Shown in pieces: positions 1 to 5,339 of a DNA stretch of 5,687 nucleotides. Made by a program: the position numbers and the translations under genes. The number at the start of each line of letters is the position of its first letter. Positions within the stretch are counted from its first letter, which is position 1. Below the pieces are notes generated by a model. That model made no database searches, was not told where the DNA came from, and was given only the letters and a program-made list of their open reading frames with translations. This DNA is from an uncultured Christensenella sp. (GTDB lineage: Bacteria; Bacillota; Clostridia; Christensenellales; Borkfalkiaceae), in the NCBI GenBank assembly GCA_910578655.1, contig CAJTQE010000060.1, forward strand, positions 1,332 to 7,018. Reading direction: 5' to 3'.

Positions 1-1
1 C

Positions 2-877
2 TATTGTGACTTAGACAGCTTTGAGAGTGAACAGGTCAGGCGTAATATTGATTTCTTCGGCGAACCCGAAGAATATCAAATTGAGATGTGGCTCAGACTG
101 CTCGGCGGCGACGACTATAATCTTCTGTGTCTCGGCGCAATGCTTGCGTTAAAGGAAGACGACATGCGTTATCTTGACGATACGCTGTATACCGTTACCA
201 CGCTGGAACGGCTTTCCATGATGTCAACGGATTGGGACCTGATGTCTGCGTTGCTGTCGTCTAACCGTTTCGACGATATAGAGCGTTTTTTCCCGAAGGA
301 AAACGTACAGAGTAAAATCGGCAGAGGTTGGCTGATAAATCTGGTAATGTATTTGTACTACGGCGAGGAAGCGTGGCGAGCGGAAGCGGTCGATACCGGT
401 AGGCGTTACTCTGAGTCTAAAACTACAATCGAGGGAAAGGCGGTTGCAAACTGTCTTTTGAGTTTGGTCGATAAAGATTTCGACAGGTTTTCCGTAGAGT
501 TGGATAATATATGCAAAGGCAAGCGCCGCTCGAATGAATTCGGCGAAAATAAATTTACCAAACAGTTCCCGTTTTTTGCTTTGGGACTTTACAATTTCGC
601 GCGCTTTTTATATGGTGAAGAAGTCGAAAATATCGCGCTCCCCGATGATGCGGGTGCGCTGATAGACCTGCATGAATACCAAAAAGCCAACGGGTACGCG
701 GAGGGTAAGATTCTTGTAGATTTCAAAAATTCGGTTCCGCTTCTCGACGCATTGCTCAATATCGAGTTACCGACCATACATTTGAAGTACGATAAAAAAG
801 GGAAAGGTTATATCGATATTGACAGATACAAAAGCGAGATTACCGAAAGAGCGCTTGAAATTTATGCTCGGAAATAA
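2..877 (+). CDS. Helix-rich protein of unknown function, 5' end missing (possibly Imm49-like)
   Basis: The reading frame is open from the left edge of the window, so the gene begins upstream. The ATG at 86 is internal, because in-frame coding sequence (YCDLDSFESEQVRRNIDFF) precedes it and no ribosome binding site lies before it. 291 residues are visible, ending at TAA 875-877. The protein is soluble: no signal peptide or membrane segment is seen in the visible part. It is rich in charged amphipathic helices, with many aromatic and Leu residues spaced as in helical-repeat proteins. The C-terminal third has a helical block (FFALGLYNFARFLYGEE), then a P-D-D linker and LIDLHEYQKANGY. The size, all-alpha character and this layout loosely recall the Imm49 family of immunity proteins from polymorphic-toxin loci. 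That is a weak impression, not a motif match. No toxin gene is visible downstream, and the upstream neighbour lies outside the window. No clear terminator follows the stop codon. I am sure it is a gene and unsure of its function. Confidence 0.85.
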   Translation, partial: YCDLDSFESEQVRRNIDFFGEPEEYQIEMWLRLLGGDDYNLLCLGAMLALKEDDMRYLDDTLYTVTTLERLSMMSTDWDLMSALLSSNRFDDIERFFPKENVQSKIGRGWLINLVMYLYYGEEAWRAEAVDTGRRYSESKTTIEGKAVANCLLSLVDKDFDRFSVELDNICKGKRRSNEFGENKFTKQFPFFALGLYNFARFLYGEEVENIALPDDAGALIDLHEYQKANGYAEGKILVDFKNSVPLLDALLNIELPTIHLKYDKKGKGYIDIDRYKSEITERALEIYARK

Positions 878-973
878 GTTGCATAATTGCGGAAGTATTT
901 TTATTTGCTAAACACAAAAACCCAAAAGTTTCGGTTTACTTTATGTGGTATTAATTTTATTTATAATAAGATT

Positions 974-1005
974 TTAATTATATTATGCGAAGATAATTAA
1001 TATAA
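974..1005. repeat. AT-rich dyad upstream of mntP
   Basis: TTAATTAT (974-981) is repeated inverted as ATAATTAA (993-1000), a perfect 8-bp match with an 11-bp spacer. An alternative overlapping pairing, TTATATTA (978-985) with TAATATAA (998-1005), is also perfect. The element ends just before the AGGA ribosome binding site of mntP (1007-1010), so it could be a regulator-binding site or a leader hairpin. Sequence this AT-rich forms such dyads easily by chance. It does not visibly match a known Mn-regulator box. Confidence 0.35.
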
Positions 1006-1017
1006 TAGGATAACTTT

Positions 1018-1638
1018 ATGACGTATACTTGGGTTCTTTTTTTACAGGTATTATTAATAGGGGCATCGTTAGCAATGGATGCGTTTGCCGTTTCTATAAC
1101 AGATGGACTTTGCTATCATAATCTTTCAAAGGTGAAGAGTGTGGCGATTCCGGCAGTGTTCGGTGTATTTCAGGCCATTATGCCCATAATAGGTTATTTC
1201 GTGGCTTTCGGTTTAAGTCAGGCTTTTAAATCCGTTTTCGAGGCGGTAGACCACTGGGTTGCCTTTATTTTGCTTGCGATAATAGGCGGTAAAATGCTGT
1301 TCGACGCTATAAAAGAAATGCGCTCCCCCGAAGAGGAAACGCATTTTAAAGAATTTTCATTTGCCGAAGTGGCTGTACAAGGTGTTGCAACGAGTATTGA
1401 CGCTTTATTTATAGGTATATCTTTTGCTGCAACCGAAGGGCTTAAAGACAGCATTCCGAATATGTTTTTAAGTGTAGCGATAATCGGAGTAGTTACATTT
1501 ATTATAAGTGCGATAGGTGTGTTTTTCGGTGTAAAATTAGGTAAAGCTTTTAAAAAGCATGCAAGCATAACCGAAATCATCGGTGGTTTGGTTTTGTTTG
1601 GTATAGGTTTGAAAATTCTTATCGAAGGATTAATTTAA
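1018..1638 (+). CDS. mntP: Manganese efflux pump MntP
   Basis: This is an integral membrane exporter that lowers cytoplasmic Mn(II). The 206 residues fit the family (about 190-200) and form six hydrophobic segments in two related halves. Each half has the family's conserved Asp in a membrane helix: D21 in SLAMDAFAVSI and D128 in ATSIDALFIGIS. These correspond to the SMDAFAASI and TSLDAMAVG segments of E. coli MntP. The C-terminal IIGGLVLFGIGLKIL (188-201) matches the E. coli ILGGLVLIGIG helix. An acidic/basic cytoplasmic loop (about 99-112) separates the halves. The start at 1018 is supported by AGGA at 1007-1010, 7 nt upstream, and by the first helix beginning directly after the N-terminus. 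The 3' end overlaps the end of convergent murG by 20 bp. I see no yybP-ykoY Mn riboswitch in the 140-bp upstream gap, although that element often controls this family. The family call is firm; transport specificity follows from the family. Confidence 0.93.
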   Translation: MTYTWVLFLQVLLIGASLAMDAFAVSITDGLCYHNLSKVKSVAIPAVFGVFQAIMPIIGYFVAFGLSQAFKSVFEAVDHWVAFILLAIIGGKMLFDAIKEMRSPEEETHFKEFSFAEVAVQGVATSIDALFIGISFAATEGLKDSIPNMFLSVAIIGVVTFIISAIGVFFGVKLGKAFKKHASITEIIGGLVLFGIGLKILIEGLI

Positions 1639-2653
1639 TCTCTCTGATAATCGCATCGTTTCCGCACTCGATTTTGCTTTTGCTGAGTGCGGTTTTTAAT
1701 TTATCGTCTTTCCAAAGTTCTCTAATTTCATTCTTTAAAGTATCTTGCGTAAGCTGTTTTTCTTTCAAAGTCCTGCAAAGGTTTGCACTTTGAAAAAATT
1801 CCGCATTCTTAACTTGGTCGCCGCGACTTGCCGAATTTTCAAGGGGAATGAACAGAGTGGGAATTTTTAAAGCGATAAGCTCATTTGCGGAGTTAGAGCC
1901 GCACCGCGCAACTGCCCCGTCGGCACAGGCGTAAACAAGCCCCATATCGTCGGAAAACTCAATTTGCTTATAGCCGTAAATGTTTGTTTCAACTTTGTTT
2001 CCCTTTCCGCAAATATGCAGGATATTGATATTTTTACACAGCTCGAACGCTATTTTACGAATATTGTCGTTAATAATTTTAGACCCGCTGCCACCCCCGA
2101 AAACGATAAGGGTGGGGCGTTCGTCAAGTCCGAACATACTCTTCGCTTGCTCGCGGCTTCTTGCAAACAAGCTTTTGCGCATAGGCGTTCCTACAAATTT
2201 TCCGTTTTTAAATTGTGCGGCAGTGCTGGGGAACGCAGTCAGCATTTTTTTACATTTTGATGCGATTAATTTATTTGCAAGCCCTGCATCGATGTCTGAT
2301 TCGTGTGCAAGGACGGGAATATTTCGTTTTTTTGCGGCAAAAGCAGGCGGAATGCAGACGTAGCCGCCTTTACAAAAAATCAAATCGGGTTTAATTTTAT
2401 CAAGTAATTTGCCCGCTTGCTTAATGCTTCTGATAAGTTTGAAAGGAATTGCAAGATTGCAAAATATTTTTCCCCGTACAAATTTAACCGCATCGTATCT
2501 ATAAAATTTAATCTCGTTGTTTTTGCATATAGTTTCTTCAATTGCGCCCGTACCAATATATAAGGTGTCGTATTCGCTTAGCTGTTCGATTAATGCAATA
2601 TTCGGTATTACGTGACCTGCGCTGCCACCGCCGCAAAATAATATTTTTTTCAT
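1619..2653 (-). CDS. murG: MurG: UDP-GlcNAc--lipid I N-acetylglucosaminyltransferase
   Basis: MurG adds GlcNAc from UDP-GlcNAc to lipid I, making lipid II at the inner face of the cytoplasmic membrane in peptidoglycan synthesis. The protein is a GT-B fold enzyme of 344 residues (family about 350-370). N-terminal acceptor domain: glycine-rich loop GGGSAGHV (8-15), KGGYVCIPPAFAAK (95-108) and HESDIDAGLANK (117-128), the equivalent of HEQN..GLTNK in E. coli. The linker region has GTPMR (155-159). C-terminal donor domain: FGGGSGS (185-191), the nucleotide-binding stretch ARCGSNSANELIALKIP (249-265) with E258 matching the ribose-binding Glu, and SASRGDQVKNA (274-284) of the Gram-positive form. R250-C251-G252 replaces the commoner R-S-G. 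No other cell-wall gene is in the window, so the gene stands outside a mur cluster. There is no Shine-Dalgarno sequence before the ATG, yet MKKILFCGGG is the expected N-terminus. The start codon sits in an inverted repeat (2643-2695). Confidence 0.95.
   Translation of the reverse strand: MKKILFCGGGSAGHVIPNIALIEQLSEYDTLYIGTGAIEETICKNNEIKFYRYDAVKFVRGKIFCNLAIPFKLIRSIKQAGKLLDKIKPDLIFCKGGYVCIPPAFAAKKRNIPVLAHESDIDAGLANKLIASKCKKMLTAFPSTAAQFKNGKFVGTPMRKSLFARSREQAKSMFGLDERPTLIVFGGGSGSKIINDNIRKIAFELCKNINILHICGKGNKVETNIYGYKQIEFSDDMGLVYACADGAVARCGSNSANELIALKIPTLFIPLENSASRGDQVKNAEFFQSANLCRTLKEKQLTQDTLKNEIRELWKDDKLKTALSKSKIECGNDAIIREIKLILR
1662..1697 (+). terminator. Intrinsic terminator of mntP, inside the murG coding region
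   Basis: CCGCACTC (1662-1669) pairs perfectly with GAGTGCGG (1685-1692) around a 15-nt loop. It is followed at once by TTTTT (1693-1697) and then AATTTA. The stem has 6 G-C pairs out of 8. It begins 23 nt after the mntP stop codon, on the strand and in the orientation expected for ending mntP transcription. It lies within the codons for about residues 321-331 of MurG on the other strand. Confidence 0.8.
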
Positions 2654-2695
2654 AACTATAATATACTTTTTATGGCCTATAATTATGAAAAAAAT
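2643..2695. repeat. 18-bp inverted repeat containing the murG start codon
   Basis: Arm 1 is 2643-2660; its reverse complement is TATAGTTATGAAAAAAAT, which includes the murG ATG. Arm 2 is 2678-2695, TATAATTATGAAAAAAAT. They match at 17 of 18 positions around a 17-nt spacer (2661-2677). In a murG mRNA that started upstream of 2695 the arms would pair and bury the AUG in a long hairpin. If transcription starts near 2653, only the DNA carries the dyad. The arms are AT-rich, but 17/18 is well above what base composition readily gives. Confidence 0.7.
2660..2689 (-). promoter_or_regulatory. Candidate murG promoter placing +1 near the ATG
   Basis: On the minus strand, TTCATA (2689-2684) and TATATT (2665-2660) are spaced by 18 bp. 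They match TTGACA at 4 of 6 and TATAAT at 5 of 6 positions. The -10 ends 6 nt before the murG ATG, so transcription would begin at about the A of the start codon. Other AT-rich hexamers nearby could serve instead, so this is tentative. Confidence 0.4.
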
Positions 2696-2747
2696 TCCGT
2701 TTGCCGCTTATTGAACAAATAATTTGAAGATTAAACCAAATCAAATA

Positions 2748-2776
2748 TTGACATAATATAAAAAGAGTATTAAAAT
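2748..2776 (+). promoter_or_regulatory. Near-consensus sigma-A promoter with ATG at the predicted +1
   Basis: TTGACA (2748-2753) is a perfect -35. A 17-bp spacer leads to TAAAAT (2771-2776), 5 of 6 matches to the -10 consensus. The ATG of the small membrane protein at 2783 lies 6 nt after the -10, where transcription would be expected to start. No Shine-Dalgarno sequence is present, so the mRNA is probably leaderless. Confidence 0.72.
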
Positions 2777-2782
2777 AAAGTT

Positions 2783-3124
2783 ATGGAATGGAAATATATC
2801 TTTGCTATAGTAGTGCTTATCTCGTTTTTCTTGCTTGTATTGGTTTCTTTTGCGTTTTTGGAATACGGGCGCATAAAGGAAGAAAGGCTTCAGGCCTGGA
2901 TAAAAGAGCGTTACGCAGATAAGGACTTAAATAAATATGATTATGACAACGTCACGTCCGATGATGAAGTTGTGGCGCACCCCGTCGATGAAACGCAGAT
3001 AAACGATACGGAGAGCAAAGAAGAACCTGTTGAAGAAGTTCAACAGGTTCAGGCGGTTCCCGACAAGTTGGAAGTCGAGGGCATAGAGGAAATTACGGGC
3101 AACTATAACGGTGATAATTTATAG
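2783..3124 (+). CDS. Small single-pass membrane protein with acidic cytoplasmic tail
   Basis: I do not recognise this 113-residue protein. Residues 5-26 form one uninterrupted hydrophobic helix (IFAIVVLISFFLLVLVSFAF). It is followed by a basic/acidic juxtamembrane helix, GRIKEERLQAWIKERYADKDLNKY, and then a strongly acidic, low-complexity tail from about 56. The tail includes the Glu/Gln/Val-rich stretch EEPVEEVQQVQ at 80-90. The Arg/Lys cluster just after the helix predicts a cytoplasmic C-terminus and makes the helix a signal anchor. There is no lipobox and no cleavage site is evident. The start fits a consensus promoter with no leader. It diverges from murG and overlaps the end of the convergent lipoprotein gene by 6 bp, the two genes sharing the TTA at 3119-3121. 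The tail codons at 3023-3050 contain a perfect 12-bp hairpin. Such proteins are often fast-evolving accessory envelope proteins, but no function can be assigned. Confidence 0.75.
   Translation: MEWKYIFAIVVLISFFLLVLVSFAFLEYGRIKEERLQAWIKERYADKDLNKYDYDNVTSDDEVVAHPVDETQINDTESKEEPVEEVQQVQAVPDKLEVEGIEEITGNYNGDNL
3023..3050 (-). terminator. Perfect 12-bp hairpin, likely terminator of the lipoprotein gene
   Basis: GAACCTGTTGAA (3023-3034) and TTCAACAGGTTC (3039-3050) are exact reverse complements around a 4-nt loop. Read on the minus strand the stem is followed by TTCTTTGCTC, a short T-rich tract. It lies 68 nt beyond the stop codon of the minus-strand lipoprotein gene, so it could terminate that transcript. 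On the plus strand the following bases (AGGCGG) do not suit a terminator. It sits within the codons for residues 81-90 of the opposing membrane protein. The T-tract is imperfect, so the terminator role is inferred. Confidence 0.55.
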
Positions 3125-3532
3125 AGCCTTGAATTTCATTATAAGTTGTTTTCCGCCGAAAGATTTTGAAACTGTAAATTTGCCTTTTTCAATAACCGTT
3201 GCTTGTTTAAAGGAATATCCAAACAAGCCTATTTCCGCCGTCAGAGTATGGGTTTTATAGTCAAAATCGTATTTGCTTTTAACTTTTTTTGTTTCTCCGT
3301 CTTTAAATTTGTAACTAAGTTCCATTGTGTCTTTATTTTGCAAAGTCACCGTAATGAACTCGAATTTGTCCAAAATGTTCTCTTCGCCCAAAGTCGCCTC
3401 AATACATTCGTATTGCGCAATGTAAGGGTGAGTGATAGCTTTTAACGGTCCTGCATTTTTCATTTCGCAGGCGGAAAGAAGAGAGAGGAGTAACGTGCAT
3501 AAAGCGGTAATAACGATAAATCTTTTTTTCAT
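3119..3532 (-). CDS. Small secreted lipoprotein, unknown function
   Basis: The 137-residue protein begins with a classic lipoprotein signal: MKKR, a hydrophobic core (5-18), then the lipobox L19-S20-A21-C22. Cys22 would be lipidated and the mature protein of about 116 residues anchored on the outer face of the membrane. The mature part alternates polar and hydrophobic residues as in beta-strands (FEFITVTLQ, MELSYKF, HTLTAEIGLFGYSFKQATVI, GKFTVSK, QLIMKF) with short turns, including DGETKKVKS. This suggests a small beta-barrel or lipocalin-like domain; that is inference from pattern only. No catalytic motif is seen. The start has no Shine-Dalgarno sequence (the 15 nt before the ATG are pyrimidine-rich), but the signal peptide fixes it. 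The gene is transcribed away from the methyltransferase gene across a 58-bp gap and converges on the small membrane protein gene with a 6-bp overlap. Confidence 0.85.
   Translation of the reverse strand: MKKRFIVITALCTLLLSLLSACEMKNAGPLKAITHPYIAQYECIEATLGEENILDKFEFITVTLQNKDTMELSYKFKDGETKKVKSKYDFDYKTHTLTAEIGLFGYSFKQATVIEKGKFTVSKSFGGKQLIMKFKAL
3201..3228 (+). terminator. Possible hairpin downstream of the small membrane protein gene
   Basis: GCTTGTTT (3201-3208) and AAACAAGC (3221-3228) pair perfectly. GGA (3212-3214) and TCC (3218-3220) extend the stem across a 3-nt bulge. It lies 77 nt after the plus-strand stop codon at 3124, within the lipoprotein coding region. The following CTATTTCC is a poor T-tract, so this may be a processing or pausing hairpin, or may simply reflect coding sequence. 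Confidence 0.25.
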
Positions 3533-3575
3533 AAAAATAGTGTGGGTAAAATAAAAAAAATTAACCTTTTTATGC

Positions 3576-4379
3576 GGGAGGATAAGTAATATGGAAGTTG
3601 AAAACTTAATAAAATCGTATTATGAATCGTATGACGAGGACGGAAGATTGCGCTCTAAACACGGAATGGTGGAATTCGTCACTACGATTACTTACATTGA
3701 CAAGTACTTAAAAAACGGCGATAAAGTTCTTGAAATTGGCGCGGGAACAGGGCGATACAGTCATGCAATAGCGCAAAAAGGATTTGTCGTCGATGCGGTT
3801 GAGTTGGTTGAACACAATATAGATATTTTCAAAAGGAATACGGTTGCTAGCGAAAGGATCAGCATAAGGCAAGGCAACGCGCTTAATTTATCGTTTATAG
3901 AAAATGAGACTTATGACGTAACATTGCTTTTGGGCCCTATGTATCATTTGTTTACAGTTGAAGAACAAAAGAAAGCTTTATACGAAGCTTTGCGGGTAAC
4001 AAGGCGCGGAGGAATGCTCTTTGTTTCGTATTGCGGGAACGACGCAACCGTAGTACAGTTTTTGTTTGGAAAGCATATGACAAAAACGGAGCCTTACGTT
4101 GAATTAACAGACACCGACACTTTTAAATTGAATTCAATACCGCAGGAAATTTTTGTGCTTTACCGCAAATCGGATATAGACGAACTTATGGAGGGGTTAT
4201 CGGTTGAAAGATTGCATTTTGTTGGCACGGATATGGCAACCAATTATATGCGTGAAGTCGTTGATGAAATGGATGATGAGGAATATGCGCTGTATCTGAA
4301 ATACGTATTGGCAACATGCGAGCGACAGGACCTTGTCGGTATGTCAAACCATTTTCTGGACATATACAAGAAAAAATAA
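3576..4379 (+). CDS. Class I SAM-dependent methyltransferase (coding part 3591-4379)
   Basis: The coding sequence is 3591-4379. The feature start at 3576 includes the strong ribosome binding site GGGAGGA (3576-3582), 8 nt before the ATG, which decides the start. The 262-residue protein has the Rossmann methyltransferase signature. Motif I is VLEIGAGTGRYS (46-57), which binds SAM. An acidic residue at the end of strand 2 (E71 in DAVEL) would hold the SAM ribose. GNALNL (95-100) follows, then YDVTLLLGPMYHLF (108-121), and the post-motif region ALRVTRRGGMLFVSY (133-147). The C-terminal region (about 165-262) is a substrate-side cap ending in DLVGMSNHFLDIYKKK, a tail seen in UbiE-like small-molecule methyltransferases of Firmicutes. 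The substrate cannot be told from sequence. No partner gene is nearby: it diverges from the lipoprotein gene and converges on fba, so it is probably monocistronic. Confidence 0.88.
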   Translation, partial: GRISNMEVENLIKSYYESYDEDGRLRSKHGMVEFVTTITYIDKYLKNGDKVLEIGAGTGRYSHAIAQKGFVVDAVELVEHNIDIFKRNTVASERISIRQGNALNLSFIENETYDVTLLLGPMYHLFTVEEQKKALYEALRVTRRGGMLFVSYCGNDATVVQFLFGKHMTKTEPYVELTDTDTFKLNSIPQEIFVLYRKSDIDELMEGLSVERLHFVGTDMATNYMREVVDEMDDEEYALYLKYVLATCERQDLVGMSNHFLDIYKKK

Positions 4380-4407
4380 AAACGGCGAATTTTTTTCGCC
4401 GTTTTTT
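4378..4407 (+). terminator. Bidirectional intrinsic terminator between methyltransferase and fba genes
   Basis: AAAAACGGCGAA (4378-4389) pairs with TTCGCCGTTTTT (4395-4406) around a TTTTT loop: a 12-bp perfect stem with a CGGCG core. On the plus strand the run of T at 4402-4407 serves the methyltransferase transcript, whose stop codon (4377-4379) overlaps the stem. On the minus strand the A-run becomes a T-tract that continues as ATTTTTTC, serving fba, whose stop is at 4413-4415. It works symmetrically for both convergent genes. Confidence 0.9.
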
Positions 4408-4412
4408 ACTTA

Positions 4413-5279
4413 TTAAGCTTTTCCGATAGAACCGAAGATTTGCATTTTTTCTCTTACGGTAGCCTTTATTGCCTCAACGCCGGGGGCAAGCAGCTTTCTG
4501 GGGTCAAATCCCTTGCCTACGAGGTCCTTGCCTTCTTCGACGTATTTTCTTGTCGCTTCCTGGAAAGCAAGCTGACATTCCGTGTTGACGTTTATTTTTG
4601 CAACGCCGAGCGAAATTGCCTTTTTAATCATATCAGTGGGTATACCCGTACCGCCGTGAAGGACGAGAGGCATATCGCCCGTTTTTGCTTTGATTTTTTC
4701 AAGTACGTCAAATCTAAGTCCGGTCCAATTAGACGGGTATTTGCCGTGAATATTGCCGATACCTGCCGCGAGGATAGTAACACCCAAATCGGCAATCTTT
4801 TTACATTCATCGGGGTCAGCGCACTCGCCCTGACCGACAACGCCGTCTTCTTCGCCGCCGATAGAACCGACTTCGGCTTCAAGGCTCATACCTTTTTTCT
4901 TGCATACCGCAACAAGTTCTTTCGTCTTTGCAATGTTTTCTTCGATGGGGAAGTGTGAGCCGTCGAACATTATCGAAGAAAAACCGGCTTCGATACATTT
5001 ATAACAGCCTTCATAAGTTCCGTGATCGAGGTGGAGGGCAACGGGGACCGTTATGTGCATTTCCTCAATCATTGCCTTGACCATATTCGTAACGGTTCTA
5101 AAACCCGTCATATATTTTGCTGCGCCTTCCGAAACGCCGAGAATTACGGGAGATTTAAGTTCTTCCGCAGTTGAAAGTATTGCTTTCGTCCATTCCAAAT
5201 TGTTGATATTGAATTGACCGACCGCATATTTACCTTTTAATGCTTTTTCAAGCATATCCTTTACAGAAACTAACGCCAT
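4413..5279 (-). CDS. fba: Class II fructose-1,6-bisphosphate aldolase
   Basis: The enzyme reversibly splits fructose-1,6-bisphosphate into dihydroxyacetone phosphate and glyceraldehyde-3-phosphate in the cytoplasm (glycolysis/gluconeogenesis). It is a zinc-dependent TIM barrel. At 288 residues it matches the Bacillus FbaA-type class II group (about 285). Visible signatures: HLDHGTYE (83-90), with D85 the catalytic acid/base and H86 a zinc ligand; SLEAEVGSIGGEEDGV (132-147), the conserved acidic motif; GNIHGKYP (175-182), with zinc ligand H178; VLHGGTGI (206-213), with zinc ligand H208 and phosphate-binding glycines; and KINVNTE (228-234), the second phosphate-binding loop. The start is set by GGAGG 6 nt before the ATG on the minus strand. 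No residue appears to be missing. It diverges from gapA, whose substrate is one of its products, and shares a terminator with the methyltransferase gene. Confidence 0.96.
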   Translation of the reverse strand: MALVSVKDMLEKALKGKYAVGQFNINNLEWTKAILSTAEELKSPVILGVSEGAAKYMTGFRTVTNMVKAMIEEMHITVPVALHLDHGTYEGCYKCIEAGFSSIMFDGSHFPIEENIAKTKELVAVCKKKGMSLEAEVGSIGGEEDGVVGQGECADPDECKKIADLGVTILAAGIGNIHGKYPSNWTGLRFDVLEKIKAKTGDMPLVLHGGTGIPTDMIKKAISLGVAKINVNTECQLAFQEATRKYVEEGKDLVGKGFDPRKLLAPGVEAIKATVREKMQIFGSIGKA

Positions 5280-5310
5280 TTAAGACCTCCAAATATTTTC
5301 TTCTCTTTTA

Positions 5311-5339
5311 AGTATAATTCATAATCAAACAAAATTCAA
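5311..5339 (-). promoter_or_regulatory. Promoter of fba
   Basis: On the minus strand TTGAAT (5339-5334), a 17-bp spacer and TATACT (5316-5311) give a good sigma-A promoter, matching TTGACA at 4 of 6 and TATAAT at 5 of 6 positions. Transcription would start near 5304, giving a leader of about 25 nt that contains the GGAGG ribosome binding site. The -10 and the bases after it (TATACTTAAA) are the same as in the divergent gapA promoter. Confidence 0.7.

Noticed and set aside
918..937. AAACC / GGTTT hairpin after the first gene, considered as a terminator
   Set aside because: Only 5 bp with a C-C mismatch next to the loop and no adequate T-tract.
1001..1006. TATAAT just upstream of the mntP ribosome binding site, considered as a -10
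   Set aside because: Transcription from it would start inside or after the AGGA ribosome binding site, and no -35 is seen at the right distance. Perfect -10-like hexamers are expected in DNA this AT-rich; another lies at 962-967.
1218..1580. Open frame on the minus strand opposite mntP
   Set aside because: It is antisense to mntP and only mirrors its hydrophobic codons; there is no start signal.
1964..2363. Two open frames on the plus strand opposite murG
   Set aside because: They overlap each other and the well-supported murG gene, and their translations look like random antisense product.
2685..2714. Nine-codon mini-ORF (MKKIPFAAY) on the plus strand, resembling the murG N-terminus
   Set aside because: The likeness comes from the inverted repeat around the murG start. 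There is no ribosome binding site and the peptide is too short to support.
3203..3445. Open frame on the plus strand opposite the lipoprotein gene
   Set aside because: The minus-strand frame has a clear signal peptide and lipobox; the plus-strand frame has neither a start signal nor a recognisable domain.
4440..4958. Long open frame on the plus strand opposite fba
   Set aside because: It is antisense to a certain aldolase gene with all active-site motifs, its translation shows no domain, and no ribosome binding site precedes it.
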